The notes beneath the pieces are model-generated. The model was not told the origin of the DNA. It saw only the letters and a program-made list of their open reading frames with translations, and ran no database searches. This document shows positions 33,583 through 43,105 of a stretch of 64,000 nucleotides of DNA, piece after piece. Position 1 is the stretch's first letter. Every line of letters starts with the position of its first letter. The translations under genes were made by a program, and so were the position numbers. Source of the DNA: JAPLDA01 sp043787975 (GTDB lineage: Bacteria; Bacteroidota; Bacteroidia; AKYH767-A; 2013-40CM-41-45); NCBI GenBank assembly GCA_043787975.1, contig JAYVUK010000017.1, positions 62,001 to 126,000 on the forward strand, written 5' to 3'.

Positions 33583-34066
33583 AGTCATACAATCAAAGAT
33601 TTTTGATTCGGAGAAATTGATGAAACAGGTTTCCGCCTGGAAACTTCTGTCTAAGAAAATTGTTTTTACAAACGGTTGCTTTGACATTCTTCACCTCGGC
33701 CATGTTGATTATTTAAGCAAAGCAGCTGATGAAGCTGATTTCTTAATTGTCGGCGTAAACACAGACCAATCCACATCAAAATTAAAAGGGCCTCATCGCC
33801 CGATCAATGATGAGCAACAACGTTCGATGATTCTTGCATCGCTTCATTTTGTAGATGCTGTCATCTTATTTGATGAAGAAACTCCTTACAATCTAATCAA
33901 CCTAGTTCAGCCTGATGTGTTGGTGAAAGGTGCTGATTACAAGCCGGAAGAAATTGTCGGATACGATATTGTGAAAGCGAGCGGAGGAACTGTAAAGACC
34001 ATAGATTTCCTTAAAGGATATTCAACCTCCTTGATTGAAGAAAAAATAATTAAAAGCAGGAAATAA
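33569..34066 (+). CDS. rfaE2: D-glycero-beta-D-manno-heptose 1-phosphate adenylyltransferase
   Basis: Activates heptose-1-phosphate with ATP for LPS inner-core synthesis; equals the C-terminal half of E. coli HldE. The cytidylyltransferase-like signature FTNGCFDILHLGHVDYLSKA holds the HxGH motif, and VLVKGADYKPEEIVGYDIVKASGG and FLKGYSTSLIEEKI complete the family. At 165 residues it is the stand-alone form. The matching kinase (rfaE1) is not in the window. The coupling with a lipid-flippase-like gene fits an envelope role. Confidence 0.93.
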   Translation: MQALEVIQSKIFDSEKLMKQVSAWKLLSKKIVFTNGCFDILHLGHVDYLSKAADEADFLIVGVNTDQSTSKLKGPHRPINDEQQRSMILASLHFVDAVILFDEETPYNLINLVQPDVLVKGADYKPEEIVGYDIVKASGGTVKTIDFLKGYSTSLIEEKIIKSRK

Positions 34067-34139
34067 TTTTTCTTTTTCATTTTTTAGGTTGAGATTTGCC
34101 TGTTGATCATCTTATTTCATTCTTTATTTTTTGCCTGAC

Positions 34140-35528
34140 ATGTCGTTAACTAAATCGAAAACAAAGACAGCATTCTTCTGCCAGAACTGTGGCGCCCAAT
34201 CTCCGAAATGGATCGGCAAGTGCAATTCATGTGGAGAGTGGAACACCTACGTTGAAGAAATCATTAATACGACGACGGAAAAAAAACTTTGGAGTACCTC
34301 CACAGGAAAAAAAAACATAACAGCATCTCCGCAAGTACTTTCCGGAATTTCAATTACCGATGATCATCGAATGTCAATTCCTGATAAAGAATTGAACCGC
34401 GTTTTAGGCGGAGGATTGGTGTACGGTTCTTTGGTATTGATCGGAGGCGAGCCGGGCATTGGCAAGTCAACGCTTCTGTTGCAACTGGTTTTGAAAATGA
34501 AGAACCAGAAAACACTTTATGTATCGGGAGAAGAAAGTGAACAACAAATTAAAATGCGTGCTGACCGGCTCGGAATGAAAAGTGATCAACTTTATATTCT
34601 CACAGAGACTTCCCTTGAAAATATTTTCGCGCAACTAAGTGTGTTGCAACCGTCTTTATTGATTATTGATTCCATCCAGACAATTTTTACAAGTAAGATC
34701 GAATCATCTCCGGGAAGCGTTTCCCAAATACGTGAAAGCGCTGCTGAGTTATTGCGTTTTGCAAAAGAAACATCCACTCCTGTTTTCTTAGTCGGCCATA
34801 TTACAAAAGACGGAACCATTGCCGGACCGAAAGTGCTTGAACACATGGTTGACACTGTACTCCAGTTTGAAGGTGACCGTCATCATGTGTACCGGATTTT
34901 GAGAGCAGCAAAAAACCGTTTCGGATCCACTTCTGAAATCGGAATTTATGAAATGCAAGGAGCAGGACTTTTAGAAGTCGAAAATCCGTCAGCCGTTTTG
35001 ATGGCTCATCGCGAAGAATCATTGAGCGGTGTTGCCATTGCAGCAACCATGGAAGGTATACGTCCATTGCTCATCGAAACGCAGGCGCTTGTAAGTTCCG
35101 CTGTATATGGAACTCCGCAACGATCCTCAACGGGATTTGATTTGCGAAGACTCAGTATGTTGCTTGCCGTGCTTGAAAAACGTTGTGGCTTTCGTCTCGG
35201 TACAAAAGATGTTTTTCTGAATATTGCAGGAGGAATAAAAGTGGAAGATCCGGCCATTGATCTTGCAGTCATTTGTGCAGTACTTTCTTCCAATGAAGAC
35301 ATGGCAATCAATCCGAAGTTTTGTTTAGCGGCAGAAGTCGGATTGAGTGGCGAGATCAGACCTGTTACACGAATCGAACAACGCATCAGCGAAGCTGAAA
35401 AAATGGGATTCGAAAAAATGATCATCTCGAAATACAACATGAAAGGACTTGAGCGAACCCGTTTTGAAAAAATAGAAATTCAACCGGTTGCAAAAGTGGA
35501 AGAAGTGTTCGGATTATTGTTCGGATAA
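34140..35528 (+). CDS. radA: DNA repair protein RadA
   Basis: A RecA-like DnaB-type branch-migration ATPase used in recombinational repair. Order of parts: a four-cysteine zinc finger (FFCQNCGAQSPKWIGKCNSCGEW), ATPase with Walker A GGEPGIGKSTLLLQ and the RadA motif KNRFGSTSEIG, then a Lon-protease-like C-terminal domain (AGGIKVEDPAIDLAVICAVLSS) that lacks a working protease site. I start at ATG 34140; an in-frame TTG three codons earlier is less likely. 462 residues, full length. Confidence 0.95.
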   Translation: MSLTKSKTKTAFFCQNCGAQSPKWIGKCNSCGEWNTYVEEIINTTTEKKLWSTSTGKKNITASPQVLSGISITDDHRMSIPDKELNRVLGGGLVYGSLVLIGGEPGIGKSTLLLQLVLKMKNQKTLYVSGEESEQQIKMRADRLGMKSDQLYILTETSLENIFAQLSVLQPSLLIIDSIQTIFTSKIESSPGSVSQIRESAAELLRFAKETSTPVFLVGHITKDGTIAGPKVLEHMVDTVLQFEGDRHHVYRILRAAKNRFGSTSEIGIYEMQGAGLLEVENPSAVLMAHREESLSGVAIAATMEGIRPLLIETQALVSSAVYGTPQRSSTGFDLRRLSMLLAVLEKRCGFRLGTKDVFLNIAGGIKVEDPAIDLAVICAVLSSNEDMAINPKFCLAAEVGLSGEIRPVTRIEQRISEAEKMGFEKMIISKYNMKGLERTRFEKIEIQPVAKVEEVFGLLFG

Positions 35529-35570
35529 AAATAAGCACGGCATAAAAAAAATTCACCCGGGTTAACACAG

Positions 35571-35599
35571 TTGACAACATCAAAAAAATAGTATCTTTG
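35571..35599 (+). promoter_or_regulatory. Promoter of the DUF1844 gene
   Basis: TTGACA at 35571-35576 and TATCTTTG at 35592-35599. The -7 box is exact. It starts a transcript with a 5' leader of about 110 bases before the ATG at 35719. Confidence 0.65.
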
Positions 35600-35718
35600 G
35601 TGCATTAGACAGATCTCGTTTTATGTCATTCTTTTTTTTAAAACATGCAGCAGGAATTACTAAAAGAAAAAATAAGTACTGAAATATTTTATTCATGAAG
35701 GCACAAATTAGTTAGTGT

Positions 35719-35988
35719 ATGAACGAAAACGATCAGTTGTTTATTCAGTTGCTTTATGTTTTTCACACATCTGCCATGCAATCCATGGGTAAATTAAAAA
35801 ACCCTTTTACCGATAAGATCGAACGTGATTTAATGCAGGCAAAACAATCCATCAATATGCTGGAGATGATGAAAGAAAAAACAAAAGGGAACCTTTCGGA
35901 TGAACTTGCACGTATACTAGATGGATTTCTCACAGAATTGCGTTTGAATTTCGTGGATGAATCGAATAAAACTATCGTTAACACGTAA
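35719..35988 (+). CDS. DUF1844 small helical protein
   Basis: An 89-residue, mainly helical cytoplasmic protein of the DUF1844 family. The pattern LFIQLLYVFHTSAMQSMGKL, then NPFTDKIERDLMQAKQSINMLEMM and KEKTKGNLSDELARIL is typical. The function is unknown. It lies 21 bases before the coiled-coil membrane protein gene, probably in the same transcript, and is driven by the promoter at 35571-35599. Confidence 0.85.
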   Translation: MNENDQLFIQLLYVFHTSAMQSMGKLKNPFTDKIERDLMQAKQSINMLEMMKEKTKGNLSDELARILDGFLTELRLNFVDESNKTIVNT

Positions 35989-36009
35989 ATTTTTCGTTAG
36001 CTTCTTTAT

Positions 36010-36927
36010 ATGGAAACACCCGACAAATCAGAGGAACAAGGTCCTAAAAAAGGGATTGTAATCATTGTCATTACCATTCTTCTTGGCACCAATGGTTTGC
36101 TTCTCTGGCAATTTTTTGAAAAGAAAAACAGTCTTGATATTGCCAATCAAGCCATCATTACAACATCGGCAGAAAAGGATGCTTTGCAGGTACAACTCAA
36201 TGAAGTAAAAGCTCAATACGAAAAGACAAAAGCCGATAATGTCGATCTTTTAGGACAATTATCTGAAAAGGACAAAGAAATAAAAGCGAAAGTTTCTGAA
36301 ATACAAAAGTTGATTGCCATCGGTGGACCTGCTCAAATTGCAAAAGCAAAAGCCGAGTTGACTAAATTGAGAGAAATGAATACGCTTTATACCGGGCAAA
36401 TTGATTCTCTCAATAAAGTAAATGCCGAGCTGCAAACAGAAAATCAAAATCTCAATTCAAATCTTTCGGCAGAGAAAAACAAGGTTCAAAATCTTGCTTC
36501 TGAAAATTCAAAACTTGCTTCAAAGGTTGCAGCGGGTTCCGTTTTAAAGGCAACCAATATTGTTACGGAAGGGCTTCGTTACAAATCGAGCGGAAAGGAA
36601 TTGATCACGAATAAGGCGAAACAGATTCAACGCATCAGAACGAAATTTATGTTGAGTGAAAATAAGGTGGTTGAAAGAGGTCCGATTGATATTTACGTTC
36701 GGGTACTTGGGCCTGATGGTGCTGCCATGTCAACGACACAAGAAACTTTTATGAGCAACGGACAAGCGCTTGTCTATACATCCAGGGAAACCATTGATTA
36801 TGCTAATAACGAAACACAAGCTGAAACAATTTGGGCGAAAGGCAGCGAATTCAGCAAAGGGAAATACATTGTTGAGCTTTATCATTTGGGATCGCTCATT
36901 GGAAAATCAACGATTGAGCTGAAGTAA
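36010..36927 (+). CDS. Membrane-anchored coiled-coil protein with C-terminal beta domain
   Basis: A 305-residue protein that I do not place in a named family. Residues 14-36 are one membrane helix (KGIVIIVITILLGTNGLLLW) with the N-terminus inside. Residues 40-175 form a long coiled coil rich in Glu, Lys, Leu and Asn. The C-terminal 115 residues are a compact beta-rich domain (PIDIYVRVLGPDGAAMS, SKGKYIVELYHLGSLIGKS) resembling those in other Bacteroidota envelope coiled-coil proteins. It likely spans part of the periplasm as a spacer or scaffold. Confidence 0.75.
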   Translation: METPDKSEEQGPKKGIVIIVITILLGTNGLLLWQFFEKKNSLDIANQAIITTSAEKDALQVQLNEVKAQYEKTKADNVDLLGQLSEKDKEIKAKVSEIQKLIAIGGPAQIAKAKAELTKLREMNTLYTGQIDSLNKVNAELQTENQNLNSNLSAEKNKVQNLASENSKLASKVAAGSVLKATNIVTEGLRYKSSGKELITNKAKQIQRIRTKFMLSENKVVERGPIDIYVRVLGPDGAAMSTTQETFMSNGQALVYTSRETIDYANNETQAETIWAKGSEFSKGKYIVELYHLGSLIGKSTIELK

Positions 36928-36944
36928 TCCTTTTCCGGATTCTC

Positions 36945-37913
36945 TTATTTATATTCTTCCAGCGCTTTTAACATCGCATCTATTTTCTCATCCCACTCTT
37001 TCTGTTTCCCTTCAATGCGACTATGATCGCTTTCCTGATCATATTGTTGCTGTAATTTTTTGTACTTCTGATCCATTTCAATGGTGATTCGCTGAACTTC
37101 CTTATGAAAATTTTCAGCTGTGAAATGAGCCGTCTTCAGTTGTTTCCTGAATTCGCGCGCACCTGCTTCGGCTAAATCGAAATGACGTTGCTCGTGATTT
37201 AAAAGATAATCCGTTTGCATTCCTTTTTTTACCCACGACTTGTCCTTGATAAAACAACATACCACATCCGACTCCACATGAAACCGGTTTCCGACACCAA
37301 AAGCATTGAAACTGCTTTGATGCGTTGTATATGTCAATGCATCTGCGGGATCTTCCGCATCAGCAGTTCCTTTGAAATCGGACCACGAAAGTTTTTTATC
37401 AGGACTCCATTGAATGCTATCAGCATTCGTTATGCGCTGATCAATTAAAGAAGATGATGAATCAGAAAACTGATAGTGATAATTATTAAAAGCATCCATT
37501 GCCTTTTGAACAGCACCGATAAAACTTTGCCTTGTATCATTCAACTTAAAACCAAGCGTTGCAACGGTCGAGCAATTCAGAATGGTGTCATTCTTAGAAT
37601 CGAGGAATAAAATTCTAATCCCTGAAAAATTTGTTCCTCTCGAAGAAGGAGAATTATTCACGATGCAATGAAGCATCGAGCCGGGATTTCGCATCGCTGC
37701 CACCGGAATTGAGCTCTCTTCAAGAAACAACGTAACGCCGGATGCATTCAGTTTGCCTGCAACCGTTTCCCTGATTCCGTAAATATCAGTTTTACCTTTA
37801 TCGTAATACAACTGCGGTAGATAAACATATTGATACTTGTTCAACAATTCCGGACTTTGCGCGTGTGCAACACAACAGCAACAACACAGCAAGAGAAAAA
37901 TAAAATTCTTCAT
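36945..37913 (-). CDS. Exported DUF922-like putative zinc protease
   Basis: A 322-residue exported protein. The signal peptide is unusual: MKNFIFLLLCCCCCVAHAQ holds five cysteines in a row. The mature part has LNHEQRHFDLAEAGAREFR, an HExxH site with the layout of the DUF922 family (usually HEQGHF). It is preceded by KLSWSDFKGTADAEDPADALTYT, another family hallmark. That supports a metal-dependent hydrolase, not proven. The end is a charged helical tail. It is convergent with the coiled-coil gene and lies 57 bases downstream of the TonB receptor gene on the same strand. Confidence 0.75.
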   Translation of the reverse strand: MKNFIFLLLCCCCCVAHAQSPELLNKYQYVYLPQLYYDKGKTDIYGIRETVAGKLNASGVTLFLEESSIPVAAMRNPGSMLHCIVNNSPSSRGTNFSGIRILFLDSKNDTILNCSTVATLGFKLNDTRQSFIGAVQKAMDAFNNYHYQFSDSSSSLIDQRITNADSIQWSPDKKLSWSDFKGTADAEDPADALTYTTHQSSFNAFGVGNRFHVESDVVCCFIKDKSWVKKGMQTDYLLNHEQRHFDLAEAGAREFRKQLKTAHFTAENFHKEVQRITIEMDQKYKKLQQQYDQESDHSRIEGKQKEWDEKIDAMLKALEEYK

Positions 37914-37970
37914 TCAAACTTTTTATTTTTAGAAGAGCAAATATCGGAAACAATAATTTTAAAGAAGCCT

Positions 37971-40349
37971 TTAAAAGACAAAACTAAATTGCGTTACAAA
38001 AGATCGTGGTGGTTGCATATCTGCCGGACGCCCCATGTACTCTCGATTGAAAACATTCTTCACAAGGAATGCTGCCTTCATAAATTTTGTCGCCTGGTAA
38101 GAAAGCCGCGCATCAAAGATGGCATCACCGGTGTGATGCGTTTCCCTGTAATGTTCCAAACCGGGAACAATTTCCGTAACCGGAAAAACAGGGTACGGTT
38201 GTATCTTTTTGACAAAAGCCTTATCCACATTTTTCATAAAGCTATTGTAACGCATGCTGATTCCAAAAGAAACTTTTTTGTATGTCAACTCTACATCCGC
38301 TTTTACCATGTGACTGAAACGGTATTTTAAAAAATAACTTGAATCACTTCCCAAGTAAGAATTTTTACCAAGCATGATCGTATCAAACGGGCTGTTTACC
38401 ACTTTAACGTAGGCGCTGTCGAATGAAATCTGTTGCGGATCGATGAACGTATAGCCTGCAATGACAGACATTTTCACACCGCTGAAAATTTCTCCTGAAC
38501 CTGAAAGAGAAATATCAACTCCTTTTATCCTGGTATCTCCGATATTGAACGAGCGAAATCCAAATCCGTGTAGTTGATAACTACCTCCGTTCAAATCGAT
38601 GTAAACAGAATCCCAGGGACCAAAAACAAATTCAATCATATTTTTATATTCCGTCAGGAATCCCGCCACATCCAGGTATCCTTTCCATCCGCCGATTTTA
38701 ATTCCCTGCATGATTCCAATCTCAGCTGAAATTCCTTTTTCGAAATTCAGTGAATCATTCGGAAAAATATTAATGCCACCAACCTGTGTCTCGACAAACT
38801 TTTCTGCTACCGAAGGAAAACGGTAACCCTGGCCGAATGAAGCACGCATATGTGTTTCGCTAAAAAGACGGTAATTGGTTCCTGCACGAAAGACTGTGAC
38901 AAATTTTTCCTTCAGGCTATCCAACTCGTTTTGTTCGGTGCGCACGCCAAGAGAAAATGTAAACCGTTTCCATTTTGCATCACCTTGTGCATACAAAGCA
39001 AGATTATTTCCATTGTGATTCTGATACAACTGACTTTTGACATCAGAATGAGTTTTGACAATTCCTCCTGTGGTAGTCAAATTTTCACTAAAGCGTTTTT
39101 GATATTGAAGTTCGGTATAGTAAAGATTTCCTGTCGAGGCTTGCGAAGTATTATTTTCATTGATCGTATTGAACCAACGCGTTCTTAATTTAACACTGTT
39201 TCCTTTTTTGTCAACGTAGGTAATGAAAGGATCCATGTTGGTGCGGCGAGTCCGGTAACTACTCAGCGTATTAGGAGCAGGAATGAAAGCTCCCGATGTA
39301 TCATCGTTCCAAATGAAAAACAAACTTCCATCCGTGAACATGGTGTTCACATTGATTCCATATGACAAGCCTTTTATTTTTTCGGGATGATACCTGAGGT
39401 TTACATTTATTCGAGCGCGATGTTCATATTCACCTCTGCGATAACCTTCGTCCATGAATATGTTTCCGCCCAACACAAAATCGAGGTTGTCTATTTTACG
39501 GCTGTGAAAAAAATCCATTCCTGAATTCCTTTGAGGAATATTTCCCGGCCAATGAAAATCATTTGCATTATTACCCGAATTATTATTGGGGTTGGAATCA
39601 TCATAAATGGCTGTAAAAAAATTAACCTTTGTCATTGGGGTATCTCTCGGATAAGCCGTGCGAATATTAATTACACCATTCAACGCCGACGATCCGAACA
39701 ATGCTGATGATGCACCTTTGATCACTTCGATCTGTTCAAGATTTTCCACCGGAAGAAAACTCCATTTCGCATCTCCGGCATCAGCTGTAAGTTCAGGAAG
39801 ATCGTCTACCAATATCAGCACACGGCTGCCGGCTCCATAACTCCAGCCTGCTCCACCACGAATGTTTGCCTGTCCGTCGATGACATTCACTCCCGGAATC
39901 TGATCAATAATATCATCCATGGAAGTGGTATTTTTATTTTCAACGATCGAAGGTTTGATTACTTCCATGGAAACCGTTACATCTTCAAGCCGCTGTTCAA
40001 ACTTACTGGCACTCACAACCACCACATTTAAATCCAGTGCCGATTCATCAAGGAATACGTTGACAACTTTTAATTCTCCTGATTTAATTTCTACTGAATT
40101 TTTTTTCTCTGCAAAACCAATGAGCTTAAAAGCCAATCGGTGTATTCCTGCAGAAAGATTGATCGTATAATTTCCACTCGCATCGCTTGAAACAGCATTC
40201 GTATCATCAGCAATCACGGTAACTCCGGCAAGGGTTTCTTTTGATTTCGAAGAAGCGATATTCCCTTTGATGCCTGTTTGAGCCCAAGCAGAAAGAGAAG
40301 ATGAAAGAAAAATAAACAGGTAAATTAATTTCTTTGCAGGAAGCCGCAT
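37971..40349 (-). CDS. TonB-dependent outer-membrane receptor
   Basis: An outer-membrane active-transport channel of about 792 residues. A signal peptide (MRLPAKKLIYLFIFLSSSLSAWAQ) is followed by a carboxypeptidase-regulatory-like beta domain (GIKGNIASSKSKETLAGVTV), a plug domain (IDQIPGVNVIDGQANIRGGAG, VEVIKG-type EQIEVIKGASSALFGSSALNG) and a 22-strand barrel ending in an aromatic F-V-F. The substrate is unknown; no SusD partner lies next to it, so a metal chelate or vitamin is at least as likely as a glycan. I use ATG 40349 because a longer start at 40412 would overlap dprA and precede the signal peptide. Confidence 0.93.
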   Translation of the reverse strand: MRLPAKKLIYLFIFLSSSLSAWAQTGIKGNIASSKSKETLAGVTVIADDTNAVSSDASGNYTINLSAGIHRLAFKLIGFAEKKNSVEIKSGELKVVNVFLDESALDLNVVVVSASKFEQRLEDVTVSMEVIKPSIVENKNTTSMDDIIDQIPGVNVIDGQANIRGGAGWSYGAGSRVLILVDDLPELTADAGDAKWSFLPVENLEQIEVIKGASSALFGSSALNGVINIRTAYPRDTPMTKVNFFTAIYDDSNPNNNSGNNANDFHWPGNIPQRNSGMDFFHSRKIDNLDFVLGGNIFMDEGYRRGEYEHRARINVNLRYHPEKIKGLSYGINVNTMFTDGSLFFIWNDDTSGAFIPAPNTLSSYRTRRTNMDPFITYVDKKGNSVKLRTRWFNTINENNTSQASTGNLYYTELQYQKRFSENLTTTGGIVKTHSDVKSQLYQNHNGNNLALYAQGDAKWKRFTFSLGVRTEQNELDSLKEKFVTVFRAGTNYRLFSETHMRASFGQGYRFPSVAEKFVETQVGGINIFPNDSLNFEKGISAEIGIMQGIKIGGWKGYLDVAGFLTEYKNMIEFVFGPWDSVYIDLNGGSYQLHGFGFRSFNIGDTRIKGVDISLSGSGEIFSGVKMSVIAGYTFIDPQQISFDSAYVKVVNSPFDTIMLGKNSYLGSDSSYFLKYRFSHMVKADVELTYKKVSFGISMRYNSFMKNVDKAFVKKIQPYPVFPVTEIVPGLEHYRETHHTGDAIFDARLSYQATKFMKAAFLVKNVFNREYMGRPADMQPPRSFVTQFSFVF

Positions 40350-40404
40350 AAACAAAAGAATTTGTTTTAATTTAGTCCGACCAAGATACAAATGTTTTTT
40401 TCTC

Positions 40405-41517
40405 ATGAACACACCTGATGAATACCTGAAATACCAGGTTGCGCTTACGTTAGTGCCCGGAGTCGGAAGCGTACTCGCAAAAAATTTAGTAAGCTACTGC
40501 GGCAGTATTGAAAATATTTTCAAGCGAAAAAAAAGTCAGCTTGAAAAAATTCCGGGCATAGGTTCCGAGCGCGCGGATGCCATTTTAAATCACAAGACTT
40601 TTGAACGCGCAGAAGCAGAAGTATTGTTCATTCGCAAACACAAGATCAAATCCTTTTTTTATCTCGACAAGGATTATCCTGCTCGTTTGAAAAATTGCGA
40701 TGACGCTCCGGTACTCCTTTTTCTAAAAGGAGAAACGGATCTGAATACGCAACGGATCGTTGCCATTGTGGGAACACGAAATTCGACACCATACGGAAAA
40801 CAAGTTACGGAATCATTCATCGAAGGTTTTTCAAAATACAATGCAACCATTGTAAGCGGACTTGCTTATGGCATCGACATCATTGCGCACAAAGAAGCCT
40901 TGAAAAATAATATCCCGACCATTGGTGTACTTGCTCACGGACTTGACCGCATCTATCCTTCCGTTCATAAACCGGTGGCAGAAAAAATGATTCGCAATGG
41001 AGGAGTTCTCACTGAATTCATCAGCAAAACAAATCCTGACCGGGAAAATTTTCCTTCACGAAACCGTATTGTCGCAGGCATGACAGACGCAACCATCGTG
41101 ATTGAATCAGCAACAAAAGGCGGAGCGCTTATCACCGCTGATATTGCAAATTCATACAACCGTGATGTATTTGCAGTTCCCGGAAAAATAGGTGAAAAAT
41201 ATTCGGAAGGATGTCATGAACTGATCCGTCTCAACAGAGCGATGCTTGTTGAAACCGCTGACCAGGTTGCTGATATGCTGAACTGGAACGATGATGTATC
41301 AGCCAAAAAAGAAAACAAGCAACTGAAATTTTTTCATGAATTAAAACCGGAAGAGAAAGTATTGGTTGACTTGCTTCAGCAAAACGGCAAGCTCGATATT
41401 GACAACATCACGATTCATTCGAAGATGCCGATGAGTAAAGTTTCTTCCACGCTTTTAAATCTTGAGTTTGCGGGAGTACTTCGATCATTGCCCGGAAAAG
41501 TATATGAGTTGATTTAA
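40405..41517 (+). CDS. dprA: DNA-processing protein DprA
   Basis: Loads RecA on incoming single-stranded DNA in natural transformation. The 370-residue protein has a helix-hairpin-helix start (LTLVPGVGSVLAKNLV, LEKIPGIGSERADAIL), the Rossmann core with IVGTRNSTPYGKQVTESF, IVSGLAYGIDIIAHKEAL and FPSRNRIVAGM, and a C-terminal winged helix (LLQQNGKLDIDNITIHSKMPMSKVSSTL). Complete. It is divergent from the TonB receptor. Confidence 0.95.
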   Translation: MNTPDEYLKYQVALTLVPGVGSVLAKNLVSYCGSIENIFKRKKSQLEKIPGIGSERADAILNHKTFERAEAEVLFIRKHKIKSFFYLDKDYPARLKNCDDAPVLLFLKGETDLNTQRIVAIVGTRNSTPYGKQVTESFIEGFSKYNATIVSGLAYGIDIIAHKEALKNNIPTIGVLAHGLDRIYPSVHKPVAEKMIRNGGVLTEFISKTNPDRENFPSRNRIVAGMTDATIVIESATKGGALITADIANSYNRDVFAVPGKIGEKYSEGCHELIRLNRAMLVETADQVADMLNWNDDVSAKKENKQLKFFHELKPEEKVLVDLLQQNGKLDIDNITIHSKMPMSKVSSTLLNLEFAGVLRSLPGKVYELI

Positions 41518-41568
41518 CCATATTCTTCACCCAATTATCGTAATTCCTAATTATTAAAAACAAATCAA

Positions 41569-42981
41569 ATGAAAAAACATTTACAAACAATTTTAATTGC
41601 AGTTCTCACCTTTCTTGGCTGGAGTAATGGTACAAATGCGCAAAATATTGCAGGGGGGTTTGGTCATTCTCTTTTTTTATGTGCCGATGGAACTGTTATG
41701 GCTTGTGGATGGAATAATTATGGACAACTTGGGGTAGGTGACACAATCAATAGAGATGTTCCCATACAGGTTTCGGGTTTATCCAACATTGCAGCGATTT
41801 CTTGTGGAGGGGATCATTCACTTTTCCTGAAAACTGACGGAACAGTGTGGGCTTGTGGAAGAAATTTTGAAGGACAACTTGGAGATGGGACTACAATTCT
41901 CCGAAGAACTATTCCTGTACAAGTTTTAGGGTTAACCGATATTATCTCCATTAGTGGGGGAAATGATCATTCTCTTTTTCTGAAAAATGATGGCACAGTC
42001 TGGGCGTGCGGTTATAATTCCTATGGACAACTTGGTGATGGAACTTTAACCCCAAGAACCATATCTATACAGGTTTTAGGTTTAAATGATGTTGTTGCTA
42101 TTGCCTGTGGACAGCGCCATTCTATCTTCTTAAAAAATAACGGAACAGTATGGTCTTGCGGATGGAATCTGTACGGACAGCTTGGGGATGGAACTCAAAT
42201 CAATAAAAGTCTTCCTACACAGGATTCTATTTTAACAGGCATTATTTCGATTGCAGGAGGAGCGTACCATTCACTTTTTTTGAAAAATGATCGAACGGTA
42301 TGGTCTTGCGGAAGAAATAACTATGGACAACTTGGAGTGGGGGATTATATAAACAGACTCCTTCCTATTCAGACTTGGAATATAAATGATATTATTGCCA
42401 TTGCACAAGGGGATGTATCAGCACATTCTTTTTTCCTGAAAAATGATTGAACTATGTGGTCTTGCGGGTTGAATCAGGATGGACAATTGGGGGATGGAAC
42501 AACTATTAATAGAACTACTCCCGTTCAGGTATCTGCTCCAGTCGGGTTAAGCAACATCACTTCCATTGCCAGGGGAGGAGGGCATTCTATATTCCTGAAA
42601 AACAATGGTACTGCTTGGGCTTGCGGAAATAATACACAGGGAGAACTGGGCGATGGAACAGATACTAGCAGAAACATTCCCGTTCAGCTAATCAATTTAT
42701 GTGCGGTAAGCACAGACGTGAAAGAAAATACAATAGAGAATGATGTTTCTGTTTATCCCAATCCGGCAAGCTATAAATTAATAGTTCAAAGTTCAAAGTT
42801 TAACGTTGAGCGCTTGGAAGTTTATGATGTGATAGGACAACTTCAAATTTTAAACTTCCAACATCCAACGTCCAGCATCCATATTCTCGAAATTAATGTA
42901 TCTCACCTGTCACAAGGAATTTATTTCTGCAAACTGATCACGGAGAGCGGAGCGATAGTGAAGAAGTTTGTGAAGCAATAA
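41569..42981 (+). pseudogene. RCC1-repeat secreted protein broken by an internal TGA
   Basis: One 470-codon gene interrupted at codon 294 (TGA, 42448-42450). It has a signal peptide (MKKHLQTILIAVLTFLGWSN), then eight or nine RCC1/BNR-type repeats of about 50 residues with the core 'SLFLKNDGTVWACG.N..GQLGDGT', and a type IX sorting domain at the end (VSVYPNPASYKLIVQS). The neighbouring repeat has KNDRTVWSCG with CGA at the same place, so a single C-to-T change made the stop. As it stands the product is a 293-residue secreted fragment without its sorting domain, plus an orphan 175-residue frame. A sequencing error cannot be excluded. Confidence 0.82.
42781..42880. repeat. Word palindrome inside the sorting domain of the RCC1 protein
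   Basis: Left half 42781-42824 has AGTTCAAAGTTCAAAGTTTAA type words, right half 42844-42880 the inverse (TTAAACTTCCAA, CATCCAA, CGTCCAG). TTGGAAGTTTA (42814-42824) and TAAACTTCCAA (42851-42861) pair perfectly. The reading frame stays open through it. Confidence 0.6.
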
Positions 42982-42992
42982 TACTAACACCT

Positions 42993-43054
42993 GTCATGCT
43001 GAACTTGTTTCAGCTCTGCAAAATCGAGGGATTCCGAAACAAGTTCGGAATGAC
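42993..43054. repeat. Dispersed palindrome, GTCATGC/GGAATGAC family, copy 2
   Basis: Starts GTCATGCTGAACTTGTTTC and ends CAAGTTCGGAATGAC, with CGAAACAAGTTCGG and GCTGAACTTGTTTCAGC inner hairpins. It lies between the RCC1 gene and the methyltransferase gene. Same ends as the element at 11673-11761. Confidence 0.75.
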
Positions 43055-43105
43055 AGCCCGGTTATTCCCTTCTATTCCAAATTTTCAAATGTTTACTTTC
43101 GCTCC

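Noticed and set aside
42448..42450. TGA might be read as an amino acid in this organism
   Set aside because: A full prfB is present and many genes here end in TGA; only this repeat protein has an internal one.
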